NCBI GenBank assembly: GCA_029260235.1
Contig: JAJDDP010000045.1
Span: 1-64,000 of the forward strand
DNA length: 64,000 bases
Source: Phycisphaerae bacterium
Lineage (GTDB): Bacteria > Planctomycetota > Phycisphaerae > UBA1845
Reading direction: 5' to 3'
Of the stretch, positions 9,284-18,925 are shown piece by piece. The stretch's first letter is position 1; each line of letters opens with the position of its first letter. The notes below the pieces were generated by a model, which was not told where the DNA came from, did not search any database, and was given only the letters and a program-made list of their open reading frames with translations. Made by a program: the position numbers and the translations under genes.

Positions 9284-9319
9284 CCCCCCCGTGACGCAGG
9301 TGGCGAAGGTGCTGTACTA

Positions 9320-9801
9320 CCGCCTGTCCCGGCGATTACCTTTCCGACGAGCGAATCACCCACTCAAAAGGCCCCTCCGGAACCAAAAAAGGGGGAATTG
9401 AGCCCTCGTTGCTCGGTTCCGGCCTGGGGGCAAGCGGTTCGATCAACGTCAGGTAATCGGGGGTTCCGTTGCGGTCGACTATCCGACCTCGCCACCCACT
9501 TTGCACATGGCGATTTTGACCCGGGATCAGACTTCAAAAGCCCTTGCAGCGTATGCCTCGCGCAGGCCAGCAAGGGGCGCGAGCCCTAAAGTGACGAGCC
9601 GCCGTAGCCGGCCGACGTTGGTACAGCCAACCACACGGCGAAGGCAGAGCCGAACGCGAATTCGACGTCCGATATCACGATTGGGGCCCAAGCATGCAGG
9701 CGTTTGCAAAACTCTCTCCGCCAGTCCGCCGATCCCCTGTGTAGCAGGATCACTGTCACTCTCATCCGAGCGGAGTCCTCTTGCCGACGCGGGATGACAA
9801 C
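9320..9801. other. Intergenic stretch with one unassigned open frame
   Basis: No recognised gene is present. On the minus strand, a frame ending in TAA at 9336-9338 is open back to about 9530 and reads plausibly as protein (VDRNGTPDYLTLIEPLAPR in the middle). It has no good start codon and no family I know, so it may be the tail of a decayed gene. The rest has no visible RNA gene or terminator. Confidence 0.35.
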
Positions 9802-10059
9802 ATGGCGCTAGATATTCTCACTGCCGCAGAGGTCGCGGACCTCTTACGCGTCTCACGGGACACGGTGTACACCCTCGCCTCGCGAGGTGAGCTGCCTGGG
9901 CGAGAAGTCGGCCGCAGCTGGCGCTTCCCTAAGGGCACTATTGAAATTTACATTCGTGAACGCGCCGAGGTTCTCGCACATGATGCCGACGCCACCGGGA
10001 ATCACCGTAATGGCTGCGACATGGACGAGGCAAACACCGCACATGAGGTGCGAACATGA
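9802..10059 (+). CDS. Excisionase-family helix-turn-helix DNA-binding protein
   Basis: Read from the ATG at 9802 this gives 85 residues (92 from a TTG at 9781). Residues 3-50 match the excisionase/MerR-like HTH_17 fold: LTAAEVADLLRVSRDTVYTL, then a short wing with ELPGREVGRSWRFPKGTIE. Such proteins bind DNA as excisionases or as small transcription regulators. There is no integrase beside it. The stop overlaps the start of the giant sensor kinase gene by 4 bases (ATGA), so it is translationally coupled and probably regulates, or is regulated with, the signalling genes rather than a prophage. The residues after 55 are not conserved. Confidence 0.75.
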   Translation: MALDILTAAEVADLLRVSRDTVYTLASRGELPGREVGRSWRFPKGTIEIYIRERAEVLAHDADATGNHRNGCDMDEANTAHEVRT

Positions 10060-13000
10060 AACACTCTCATGAATCAACCGCGCCGCCAGATGGTACACCC
10101 CCTTCCCACCGCTCGGGCAAACGGTTGATCTTCACGCTTGCGAGTATCGCGGCGATTCTGTTCCTTGCAGAATTCGCAATCATGGCCGTCCTGCCGCTGT
10201 TCGAATTGGAGGGCATAGCCGAGAGCGCGCTGGACAGCTTCCTCCTTGCGCTTCTCGCGCTGCCGGCGATCTACGCTCTCGGGTTTCGCCCAAGGCCCGC
10301 GATCCATGCCAAGCACCTCGGGCGATTAAGCCGTCCCGAATGGCAAACCGCGATTCTACTGCTGCTTCAGGTTGTGATGATCGCGGCTGTGGTCACTGTC
10401 TATGCTCTCCTCGTGACGGGGCGAGACAGCGGCATACGTGTGGTCGAAGTGGCCGGTAGCCAGCGGGCGCTGTCCCAGAATATAGTCCAGCGGGCGATGT
10501 CCCATTCCATGGAATTGGCGCACGAACCGCTGGCGGGGCGCACGCCAGGAACCGCGGCAGTTATTGACGAGGCGATCATCGACTTTGAGCGAAACCTGCG
10601 CGCGCTGGCTGATGGTGACGCCAAACTCGGCGTTCCCCGATGCGTGTCGAACGAGGCTGCGGCGCAACTAGGAGTTGTGGGAATCGTTTGGCCGCGGCTC
10701 CGCGCGCTGGCAGAGGGCACTTCGGTCCCTCGCACGATGGACGAGGCCGACGCCTACTTCCACGAGCTTCAAGGGGCCGGTGGGCGCGTCTACCAAGAAA
10801 CGGACAAGGCCGTCACGCTCTTAACGAATCATTACACCGGGCGTGCACGAACAATACGTGCGATGTTGGGAATGGCGATCGTGCTTGCCGTCGCAACATG
10901 CTTGCTTCTGGCTATCACCTGTTTTCAGATGATGCGGAATCGCCGACAGGCAGAGGAGAAGTTGCGAGAAGCAAAGGATTACACCGACAACATCATTCGG
11001 TCAATGATCGACATGCTCGTGGTCGTGGCACCGGACGGCACGCTTCGCACGGTCAATGAAGCCACCCGTAACGTGCTGGGTTATTCAGCAGAGGAGTTGA
11101 TCGGACATCCTGCAAGCCTGCTGTTCTCCGAAGAAGAAGTAGAAGCAGAAGAAGATGAAGAAGATGAGGACCCCGAGCAACTTATTTTTTCACACCAGGC
11201 CCTGCCTTTCAAACGAACCGTACTCCGCCGTCTCGTGAAAGACGGTGCGATCAGTAACATCGAGAAATTGCTTCTCACGAAAAGTGGCCACACGATTCCC
11301 GTGCTCCTGTCAGGCTCTGTCATGCGGAACAAGGACGGCGCAGTTCGGGGGATCACATGCGTTGCCCAGGACATCACCGAACGCAAGCGTCTTGTGACCG
11401 CCTTGCTTGAGGCCAACAAGGACCTCTTTGCGGTCAATGAGGTCCACCAAGTGTTGTTTGAGTGTCAGACTGCCCGTGAGGTCGCTAACAAGTTGGCCGA
11501 TGCTCTGGTCCACGAACTTGAAGCTTACTTCGCACGTGTGTGGTTGATCCGCCCCGGCGATTTGTGTTCGGAGTGCGCGCTAGCAGAACGTTGCCCGCAA
11601 AAAGAGCGATGTTTGCACCTCGTAGCCAGCTCCGGCCACTACACGCACATTGACGGCGATCACCGGCGGGTCCCGCCGGGGGTGTTCAAGATCGGCCTAG
11701 TCGCTCAAGGACGTGGGAAGACGATCTCAAGCGATGTGACCAACGACGAACGTGTGCATGACCGAGAATGGGCCTCAAAGCACGGCCTGCAGTCGTTTGC
11801 CGGGCTTCCCCTGATCCGGGACGGCGAGGTGATCGGGGTGATGGCCATGTTCTCCAAGCACAGGCTGCCGCAGCACGCGTTGGATACGCTGGACCTTTTA
11901 GCCCGGGTGGGAAGCGCGGCCCTCTCGAGCGTGGAAAAGACCGAGGCGCTGCGCGACAGCGAAGAGACGTTCAGAAACATCAGCACGTCGGCCCAAGACG
12001 CCATCGTCATGATGGATGGTGACGGCAATGTTACCTACTGGAATGATGCTGCTGAGGCGATATTTGGATACGCGCGAGAAGAGGCCATCGGGAAACACGT
12101 CCACTCAGAAGGGTTTATGGTCCCTGAAAGATTCCACGAGGCGCACAGCCAAGCGTGGCCCAGATTTCAAGAGCGTGGGGAAGGTCCTGCCATTGGCAAG
12201 ACAACCGAATCCTTTGGGTTGAGAAAGAACGGAGAGGAATTCCCTGTCGAATTCTCCCTGTCTGCCGTGAAGATCAAAGGCCGGTGGCATGCCATCAGTA
12301 TGCTGAGAGACGTCACCGAGCGCAAGAACGCGGAAGCGGAGCTTCGAAAGCTGTCGGTTGCCGTGGAACAGAGTCCCGCGTCGGTCGTCATTACCGATAC
12401 GCAGGGAACTATCGAATACGTCAATCCCAGGTTCACCGAAGTCACAGGCTACACCGCCGAGGAAGCCGTCGGACAGAATCCGCGAATACTCAAAGGCGGC
12501 AACAAACCGAAGGAGTCATACAAGAAGCTCTGGGATACGATCCTCGCCGGCAGAATATGGACCGGGGCGTTCGAAAACAAGAAGAAGAACGGTGAGCTGT
12601 ACTGGGAGGAAGCTTCCATCTGTCCGATTCGGGACACTGAGGGAGCAGTGACGCACTTTCTTGCGGTGAAGCAAGACATCACCAGAGCCAAGAGAACAGA
12701 AAAAGCGCTCCGCGACAGCGAGGTGGAGCTCCGCGAGCACCGTGACAACCTGGAAGCTCTGGTGAGGAACCGGACGGCCGAATTGGCGAAGAGCAATGAC
12801 ACGCTCATTCATGAGATAGAAGTACGGAGGGAAGCTGAGATAGCGGCGGAGAAGGCCTGCAGCGCGAAGGGAGACTTCCTGGCGACGATGAGCCACGAAC
12901 TACGCACGCCGCTCAACGGCATCATCGGGATGACGGAGTTGCTGCTTGGATCGGGACTGACGAGCGAACAGAAGAGGCAGGGAGGTCTCGTCAAGGCCTC

Positions 13001-14891
13001 GGGCGATATTCTGCTCCGCCTTATCAACGACATTTTGGATTTCTCAAAAATCGAAGCAGGGAAACTCGAACTTGAGGTCACCGATTTCAATCTCAGGAAC
13101 AGCATAGAATGCGTTGCGACGCTCCTCGGACCGCAAGCCGAACAGAAGGGCTTGGAGCTGACGGTCGGTGTGAATCCTGCAGTGCCTACTGCGGTACGGG
13201 GTGATCCAGGACGCCTTCAGCAAATCCTGACCAACCTCGTCTCGAACGCCATCAAGTTCACGGAACATGGCCATATCATCATTCGAGCTGTTGTGGACGA
13301 TGAGAATGAGTCAAGCGTCTCCGTACGCATTTCAGTGTCAGACACGGGCATTGGTATTCCAGCGGAACAGCAGGACTTACTCTTCCAGAGTTTCTCTCAG
13401 CTGGATGCGTCACACTCACGACGATTCGGCGGTACAGGACTCGGCCTGGCCATCTCCAAACAGCTTGTCGAGATGATGGGCGGCGAGATCGGTGCCATCA
13501 GTACGGCCGGGCCTGGGTCGACGTTTTGGTTCTGCGTGACGCTGGAGAAGGGAGTGGAGAGACGTAGGCCTTTGCATATCCCGAACGATTTTCGCCGTCT
13601 ACGTGTTCTTGCAGTGGACGACAACGCCACTAACCGTGAAATCCTCGCTGAACAGTTGACTGGCTTCGGGATAGCACACGAGCTTGCTTCAGACGGGGAG
13701 CACGCGCTGAAGGCGTTACGGAAGGCGGTCGACTCCCAGGATGAGTTCGCACTGGCCATCATCGATTCGCAGATGCCGGACATGAGCGGCGAGCAGCTCG
13801 CGCAGGCCGTGAGGAGCGACCCGAATCTTCGAGAAACCATTCTTTTGCTGCTGACGTCGGCCGGAATAATCGGTGACGAGCAACGGATGAATGCCCTTGG
13901 TTTTTCGGCCTGGCTGCCCAAACCCATTAGGCAATCGGAACTGCTAAATGCCATCACGCTGGCCCTGGCGAGTGCTCGAACCGACGCCAGCTACAATTGC
14001 GATGAGACTACGGAATTGAACCCGTGTTCTACTCAGCGACCTCGAACGACCGGCGCTAAAATCCTCGCCGCAGAAGATAACGAAATCGGCCAGGAAGTAA
14101 TTCGGCAAGTTCTTTCTCAAGCGGGCTATAGCTACGAGATTGTTGCGAACGGTCGGGGCGCTGTCGATGCGTGGCACAACGGTGACTTCGATCTCGTTCT
14201 CATGGACTGTCAGATGCCGGAGATGGACGGCTTTGAGGCCGCGCGCGAGATTCGGCGTGCCGAACAGGAAGACGCGAAAGATGCATCGGCATCACCGAGG
14301 ACTCCGATCCTTGCTCTCACGGCCAATGCGCTGGAAGGCGACCGCGAGAGGTGTATTGACGCGGGGATGGACGACCATATTGCCAAGCCGTTCGACCCAG
14401 CGCAATTGATCGACGCTATAGAATCTAAACTTGCAAAAGTGGAGCACCAGAAAATGCACTACATACAGTCAGAATCGAGCGACCAAATCACCGACGATCT
14501 ATCCTTGGAATCTCAACCCAGCGGGTGTGCCGACGACACTCCACCCCCGTTTGAGATAGACACAGTGCTGAAACGCTGGGGCGGTGACCGAGACTTTGTA
14601 CAGAAGTTGATCGATAAGTTTCTCGCCTCGGCGCCTTCGGAAATGGATCAGCTTATAGCGCTGGTCAACAATGGTGATATTGACGAGACCACGCGATTGG
14701 CCCATGGCCTGAAAGGTGCCGCTGCGTACTGCGGCGCGGAACGATTTCGACAATCTGCCGCCCGATTAGAGGAAATGGGTCGCGCCGGATCCCTGAGCAG
14801 CGCGGACGAATGTCTGGCGGAACTAAGTTGTGAGCTAGATCGGTGTCTTGCGTACACGTCGGTTGCGGTTGGCCTTGACAATAAATCGTAG
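10056..14891 (+). CDS. Giant hybrid sensor histidine kinase (PilJ-type sensor, PAS, GAF, HisKA, HATPase, two receivers, HPt)
   Basis: This is 1611 residues. Three membrane segments lie within residues 24-125. An N-terminal sensor domain like that of PilJ/NarX-type proteins follows (AGSQRALSQNIVQRAM, near 135), and another membrane helix sits near 272-292. Then come PAS 1 (about 305-450, with a very acidic insert EEEVEAEEDEEDEDPE), GAF (about 455-625), PAS 2 (640-755), PAS 3 (768-885) and a coiled coil. HisKA has the phospho-acceptor His at 947 in MSHELRTPLNG. HATPase follows with DTGIGIP and a GGTGLGLAIS box. Receiver 1 has IIDSQMPDMSG, receiver 2 has LMDCQMPEMDG, and a C-terminal HPt domain has His1550 in AHGLKGAA. 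This is a complete BarA-like phosphorelay in one chain. Partners are probably the two receiver proteins downstream. Confidence 0.95.
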   Translation: MKHSHESTAPPDGTPPSHRSGKRLIFTLASIAAILFLAEFAIMAVLPLFELEGIAESALDSFLLALLALPAIYALGFRPRPAIHAKHLGRLSRPEWQTAILLLLQVVMIAAVVTVYALLVTGRDSGIRVVEVAGSQRALSQNIVQRAMSHSMELAHEPLAGRTPGTAAVIDEAIIDFERNLRALADGDAKLGVPRCVSNEAAAQLGVVGIVWPRLRALAEGTSVPRTMDEADAYFHELQGAGGRVYQETDKAVTLLTNHYTGRARTIRAMLGMAIVLAVATCLLLAITCFQMMRNRRQAEEKLREAKDYTDNIIRSMIDMLVVVAPDGTLRTVNEATRNVLGYSAEELIGHPASLLFSEEEVEAEEDEEDEDPEQLIFSHQALPFKRTVLRRLVKDGAISNIEKLLLTKSGHTIPVLLSGSVMRNKDGAVRGITCVAQDITERKRLVTALLEANKDLFAVNEVHQVLFECQTAREVANKLADALVHELEAYFARVWLIRPGDLCSECALAERCPQKERCLHLVASSGHYTHIDGDHRRVPPGVFKIGLVAQGRGKTISSDVTNDERVHDREWASKHGLQSFAGLPLIRDGEVIGVMAMFSKHRLPQHALDTLDLLARVGSAALSSVEKTEALRDSEETFRNISTSAQDAIVMMDGDGNVTYWNDAAEAIFGYAREEAIGKHVHSEGFMVPERFHEAHSQAWPRFQERGEGPAIGKTTESFGLRKNGEEFPVEFSLSAVKIKGRWHAISMLRDVTERKNAEAELRKLSVAVEQSPASVVITDTQGTIEYVNPRFTEVTGYTAEEAVGQNPRILKGGNKPKESYKKLWDTILAGRIWTGAFENKKKNGELYWEEASICPIRDTEGAVTHFLAVKQDITRAKRTEKALRDSEVELREHRDNLEALVRNRTAELAKSNDTLIHEIEVRREAEIAAEKACSAKGDFLATMSHELRTPLNGIIGMTELLLGSGLTSEQKRQGGLVKASGDILLRLINDILDFSKIEAGKLELEVTDFNLRNSIECVATLLGPQAEQKGLELTVGVNPAVPTAVRGDPGRLQQILTNLVSNAIKFTEHGHIIIRAVVDDENESSVSVRISVSDTGIGIPAEQQDLLFQSFSQLDASHSRRFGGTGLGLAISKQLVEMMGGEIGAISTAGPGSTFWFCVTLEKGVERRRPLHIPNDFRRLRVLAVDDNATNREILAEQLTGFGIAHELASDGEHALKALRKAVDSQDEFALAIIDSQMPDMSGEQLAQAVRSDPNLRETILLLLTSAGIIGDEQRMNALGFSAWLPKPIRQSELLNAITLALASARTDASYNCDETTELNPCSTQRPRTTGAKILAAEDNEIGQEVIRQVLSQAGYSYEIVANGRGAVDAWHNGDFDLVLMDCQMPEMDGFEAAREIRRAEQEDAKDASASPRTPILALTANALEGDRERCIDAGMDDHIAKPFDPAQLIDAIESKLAKVEHQKMHYIQSESSDQITDDLSLESQPSGCADDTPPPFEIDTVLKRWGGDRDFVQKLIDKFLASAPSEMDQLIALVNNGDIDETTRLAHGLKGAAAYCGAERFRQSAARLEEMGRAGSLSSADECLAELSCELDRCLAYTSVAVGLDNKS

Positions 14892-14920
14892 ATTCGAACC
14901 ACTGATGCGGAGCCTGGGCC

Positions 14921-15940
14921 GTGCAAGTCTTGATCGTTGATGATAACGACGTTGCTCTCGAAGCACTTCGCCACGCGTTGCACGGCGAGGGATACGAGAC
15001 GATCGTTGCGCATAATGGACGAGAAGCGCTCAACATTGCCAGCGACAACGCCTGTCGCTTGGTCATTTCGGATTGGATGATGCCGGAAATGGACGGCCTG
15101 GAGCTGTGCCGACAGATTCGTTCAATGGACCTGCCGGGCTACGTCTACATCCTACTTCTGACTTCGAATGATTCGGCTGGTAGCGTCGTGGAAGGGCTAT
15201 CGGCCGGTGCCGATGACTTTCTTCAAAAGCCATTCGATCCTGCGGAGTTACTCGTCCGCGTTCGAGCCGGAGAACGTATTCTGTCGTTGGAAACTCGAGA
15301 TGTCGCTATTTTCGCGATGGCCAAACTCGCCGAGTCCCGGGATCCGGAAACAGGCGGGCATCTTGAGCGAATGCGCAACTATTCTCGTGTCCTGGCTCGC
15401 CACCTGGTGTCGCACGGACACGCTCACGAACAGGTTGATGCACACTTTGCGCGGCTCATCTACTTGACCAGCCCGCTCCATGACATCGGCAAAGTGGGCA
15501 TCCCGGACACCGTGCTGCTCAAACCGGGACGCTTGAGTGACCACGAGTTCGACATCATGAAGACGCACGCAACCATTGGCGCCGAAACGCTTGACGCCGC
15601 GGTACAAAAATATCCTGGTGTGGCGTACCTCCGTTTCGCAAGGGATATCGCCCTAACCCATCACGAACGGTTCGATGGATCGGGATATCCGATCGGACTC
15701 TCCGGCTTCGATATCCCCCTTAGTGGGAGGGTTGTCGCTCTAGCGGATGTGTACGATGCCCTTACATCAAGACGCGTGTCTAAGCCGGCATTTGCCCATG
15801 ACGTAGCACGCAGCATGATTCTTGAGGAATCCGGAAAGCACTTCGACCCCGAAATCGTTGAAGCGTTCCGGCAGAACGAAGAGGAATTCCTGGAGATCCT
15901 CGATCGCTCCTCGAAACCCGTGATGGTCGCGGCGGGGTAA
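14921..15940 (+). CDS. HD-GYP response regulator (cyclic-di-GMP phosphodiesterase type)
   Basis: 339 residues. The receiver domain (1-120) has the acidic pocket DDND, the phospho-accepting Asp in VISDWMMPEMDG and the conserved Lys in LQKPFDPAEL. The C-terminal HD-GYP domain (about 140-330) shows PLHDIGKVGIPD and HHERFDGSGYP, the metal and GYP motifs expected of an active phosphodiesterase that degrades cyclic-di-GMP. The GTG start at 14921 is 29 bases after the kinase stop and has a CGGAG-like site 8 bases upstream. It is probably the output of the preceding phosphorelay, lowering cyclic-di-GMP; the pairing is inferred from gene order. Confidence 0.93.
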   Translation: MQVLIVDDNDVALEALRHALHGEGYETIVAHNGREALNIASDNACRLVISDWMMPEMDGLELCRQIRSMDLPGYVYILLLTSNDSAGSVVEGLSAGADDFLQKPFDPAELLVRVRAGERILSLETRDVAIFAMAKLAESRDPETGGHLERMRNYSRVLARHLVSHGHAHEQVDAHFARLIYLTSPLHDIGKVGIPDTVLLKPGRLSDHEFDIMKTHATIGAETLDAAVQKYPGVAYLRFARDIALTHHERFDGSGYPIGLSGFDIPLSGRVVALADVYDALTSRRVSKPAFAHDVARSMILEESGKHFDPEIVEAFRQNEEEFLEILDRSSKPVMVAAG

Positions 15941-15985
15941 TCGGCTGTTCATCAAACCCCAGCAGCTCCAAGAGAGGCTCGTGAC

Positions 15986-17851
15986 ATGAGTAACATCCTG
16001 GTCGTTGACGATATGGCACTGTGTCGAGAGCCGATAGCGGAAGCCCTTCGGCGGCAGGGCTACGAGGTGGCGTGTGCCGAGGGAGGGGCGGAGGCGCTAG
16101 CAATGATGAGGGAACACAAACCTGACCTGATTCTGCTCGACTTGACCATGCCTCACCCGGATGGCCTTTCGGTTCTGGTCATCATGCGACGCAACCCCGA
16201 TCTCAGGGACATTCCGGTTGTTCTACTGACCGATCGCGCAGAGAAAGAGACCGTGGCTAAGGCTGCTGAGTGCGGCGTTCAAGGCTACTTGCTCAAGGCG
16301 AACTTCTCCCTCGACATCCTGTTGGCGCGCGTTGACGCATGTATTGGGAAGGCTGGCGCTGCAACAGTGGGCGCGTCGAGCCAGGCATCGAGCAGCTTGC
16401 CGCGTGGAGCTTATGATGAGTGGCGATCCAGTATCGAGAAGGGGCAGGGAGCGTCCCCTGCCCCGACCGTCGCCACTACGCAGCCCACTCCGACAACCAA
16501 TAGGTCTGCAGCGGCCACCCTTGACGAACCGACAAACGACGGCGTTGGCACGGATACAACCATCAATTCGTTGCAGGACTTGGCTCCCATCATTACAAAG
16601 GCGGAACTTACCAAGCTGGTCAACGATGGTCTGAAGCTAAAACCGCTTGCGGCCACGATTCATAACGTCATGGCTGTCACCGGAAGTGCCAGTTGCTGCG
16701 CGGCTGACGTGGCCAAGGCCGTTGCGAATGACCAGGCACTGTGCATTCGACTGCTCAAGCTGGCCAATAGCTCGGCGTATTCGCGCGGCCATCCTGTCGA
16801 CAAAATCCAGACAGCAGTGCAGCGACTTGGGATTGAGGAAATCCGAAAGCTGGTCATGACGCTGGGCGTGTTGGATCAGCATGTGGGGAGCGGGTCAACA
16901 CGGATCGACATCCGGCTGTTCTGGGAGCACTCGATCGCGTGCGGGCTTATCGCCGCTGCCATTGCAAGGGAAAGTCAATTCAAAGGCATCGACGACTGTT
17001 TCCTTTGGGGCACCGTACACGACGTCGGCCGCCTGATCCTGCTCGACCACATCCCTAATGAATACAACCAGGTTTGTGACGTGGCCGACGAATTGGTGCT
17101 CCCCCTTGAGGCTGTCGAGCCGAAACTATTACTCCTGGATCACACCGAAATCCTCAAACACGCACTGGATCACTGGCAGTTTCCAAGCGATTTTTCAATT
17201 CCGGTCGTGAATCACCACGAACCTGCCCAGTGCCTCAAACGTCTCGGCCCCACACATGCGCAGGCCGCGATGATTGTCGCCTTAGCGAATCGGATAGCGC
17301 ACGCGCTGTTACTCGGTTGCAGCGGCAACGAGACGATCTATCCTCTGGACGACCTCGTGGAATCGCTCGGTGTGTCAGTGTCGGTGATTGAAAAGATTGT
17401 TGCCACCATCCCTAACGAAACCCGAGATCTGAAGTGTACCATGCTTGCGCATTCCAATGCGGACTCATGGCCAGATTTCGCGGACGGCATCCGTGCCCGG
17501 CTCGACACTGCGATTCGGCCACTTTGTGTCAGCAGTGAGCCTTCCACCGACGCCATCACCCTGTTCCTGGATCGCGTGGGCGAACACGACGAGGCCGAAC
17601 CACCAAACCTGGGTGTCATCTATCTACGCGAGGCTGGAGACGCAGCAGCGCTCTTTGCCGAATACGAAAACCGCGAAACCAATGCAAATTGCGGAGCCCT
17701 ACCACTCATCATCGTGTGCAGAATTGGGGCCAACAAACTGGGCGACGCTCCGTGGCGCGCCCGTCAGCATACTGTTCTCAAGACACCGGTGCCGATCTCG
17801 CTCTTTCTAGATTTGGTGCGAAAGGCGCTTGCTAACGCCGTTGAGGCGTAG
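15986..17851 (+). CDS. Receiver-HDOD signalling protein
   Basis: 621 residues. Residues 1-118 are a receiver domain (VVDDMALCREPI, phospho-Asp in LLLDLTMPHPDG, Lys in LLKANFS). A Ser/Thr/Pro-rich linker follows to about 195. Residues about 205-400 are an HDOD domain (KLVNDGLKLKPLAATIHNVM, LLKLANSSAYSRG, AVQRLGIEEIRKLV, TVHDVGRLILLDH). HDOD proteins are usually non-catalytic signalling scaffolds acting in second-messenger or motility control. The last 200 residues are not recognised. The ATG follows an AGAGAGG-like site. It lies 45 bases after the HD-GYP gene, so it is likely in the same operon. Confidence 0.9.
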   Translation: MSNILVVDDMALCREPIAEALRRQGYEVACAEGGAEALAMMREHKPDLILLDLTMPHPDGLSVLVIMRRNPDLRDIPVVLLTDRAEKETVAKAAECGVQGYLLKANFSLDILLARVDACIGKAGAATVGASSQASSSLPRGAYDEWRSSIEKGQGASPAPTVATTQPTPTTNRSAAATLDEPTNDGVGTDTTINSLQDLAPIITKAELTKLVNDGLKLKPLAATIHNVMAVTGSASCCAADVAKAVANDQALCIRLLKLANSSAYSRGHPVDKIQTAVQRLGIEEIRKLVMTLGVLDQHVGSGSTRIDIRLFWEHSIACGLIAAAIARESQFKGIDDCFLWGTVHDVGRLILLDHIPNEYNQVCDVADELVLPLEAVEPKLLLLDHTEILKHALDHWQFPSDFSIPVVNHHEPAQCLKRLGPTHAQAAMIVALANRIAHALLLGCSGNETIYPLDDLVESLGVSVSVIEKIVATIPNETRDLKCTMLAHSNADSWPDFADGIRARLDTAIRPLCVSSEPSTDAITLFLDRVGEHDEAEPPNLGVIYLREAGDAAALFAEYENRETNANCGALPLIIVCRIGANKLGDAPWRARQHTVLKTPVPISLFLDLVRKALANAVEA

Positions 17852-18505
17852 GTCGTTCGGTTCACACTAGTAGCGGACCAACCGCTTTCGGTCGATGTGC
17901 GCTCAAACCTGCATCCTGGCCAGATCTTAGACCGAAGGATCGAGCTGCGCACGACTTCCGTTTCCTTATCCATTCGTAGGATAAGGGATTCTAGGATTAT
18001 CCGGCTTCGATTTGGAGGCCGGGGCGATGAGGAAGAGCATGCTCACTACTTAAGCAAAAGCCGCGTTTCTGGGCTCCAAGGGCCGATCTGAGCCTCAAAA
18101 AGTTCAACTGGTGTCCTGTCACCCCGAATAGTGCCAACCGTTGACACCCGGTCACAGTCCTTGCTTGTTGAACCACTTACAGCCGATTCGGTAGCCTCTT
18201 CGGGCGTGTGCTGTAGCTCGCCGCACAGGAAGCCGGTCAAGAGGTGTGAGATCCCCTTGACCGGCTTAAATGGGAAACGAACCTGCGTTCGCCCAGACTC
18301 TTCAACGGACGGGCGCTTGAACGCGATTCTAGTGCCTTACGGACAGGCCTGCGCGCTGTTGCCGAACTGTATGCTCAGGGTCACGGAGGCGCACCCGCAC
18401 AGCCCTTTGGGGTAGGGCGGGGGCGTGTGACAAAACCCCCCGCCACGGTAGCGCCAGAGGGGTTAGTGTCGCTGTCGCACAGTCACGGCCTCTCGGTTCG
18501 CACGT

Positions 18506-18665
18506 TCACACCCCGGCGGCCCGGATCATCGCCAGCACGCCCGCCTTGAGCGGCTCAGGCAGAGTCTGCCAGCTCGCCACAATGGCGGCCAGATCGGGGT
18601 CAGTTTGATCGGTTTCTTGGTTGTTGGTGCAACCAGTGGTGCAACCGTCGGATTCGGGATTCGTA
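18506..18665 (-). pseudogene. C-terminal tail of a tyrosine-type integrase, remnant
   Basis: The frame ending at 18506 closes with DPDLAAIVASWQTLPEPLKA followed by GVLAMIRAAGV. Tails of this form (Leu-x-x-Leu-Pro-Glu-x-hydrophobic-Lys/Arg-Ala-Gly) end many planctomycete phage-type integrases, and the preceding linker (DGCTTGCTNNQETDQ) also fits. No catalytic domain is found upstream, where the frame instead reads across the tRNA fragment antisense. It is therefore a remnant. The identification rests on pattern memory and is moderate. Confidence 0.5.
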
Positions 18666-18693
18666 AGTGCCGGTGCCGCAATGGGTTGGGATG

Positions 18694-18748
18694 CTAGAGC
18701 GCTTCCCTTACAAGGAAGATGTCGGGGGATCGAGTCCCTCATCGCCCA
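18694..18748 (+). pseudogene. 3' fragment of tRNA-Val (TAC), probable attachment-site scar
   Basis: The stretch reads as the 3' two-thirds of a tRNA. The anticodon arm is CTTCC-CTTACAA-GGAAG (anticodon TAC, valine). The T arm is GGGGG-ATCGAGT-CCCTC and the acceptor strand is ATCGCCC plus discriminator A. The required 5' acceptor strand (GGGCGAT) and D-stem 5' side are absent upstream, so it cannot fold into a full tRNA. Integrases often recombine at tRNA 3' ends and leave such copies. An integrase tail lies about 30 bases away, supporting this reading. Confidence 0.7.
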
Positions 18749-18925
18749 GTCGGTGCCAGTCCTTGACACCGAACGCAAGCCATCGCCAGCACAACCACTT
18801 ACGTTCGCCGATTGGTCGCTGATCGCTTGGTAGGGATGTCCATCGTGCCAGCTCTTGCTCCCGATAAGCACCGATTGTCGGCGTCGTGTACAAGCCCAGG
18901 TACAAGCGCAGCCGGGTCGGTTCCG

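Noticed and set aside
18676-18748. Intact tRNA-Val gene
   Set aside because: The 5' acceptor strand and D-stem 5' half that would pair with the clear 3' parts are missing, so it cannot fold as a complete tRNA.
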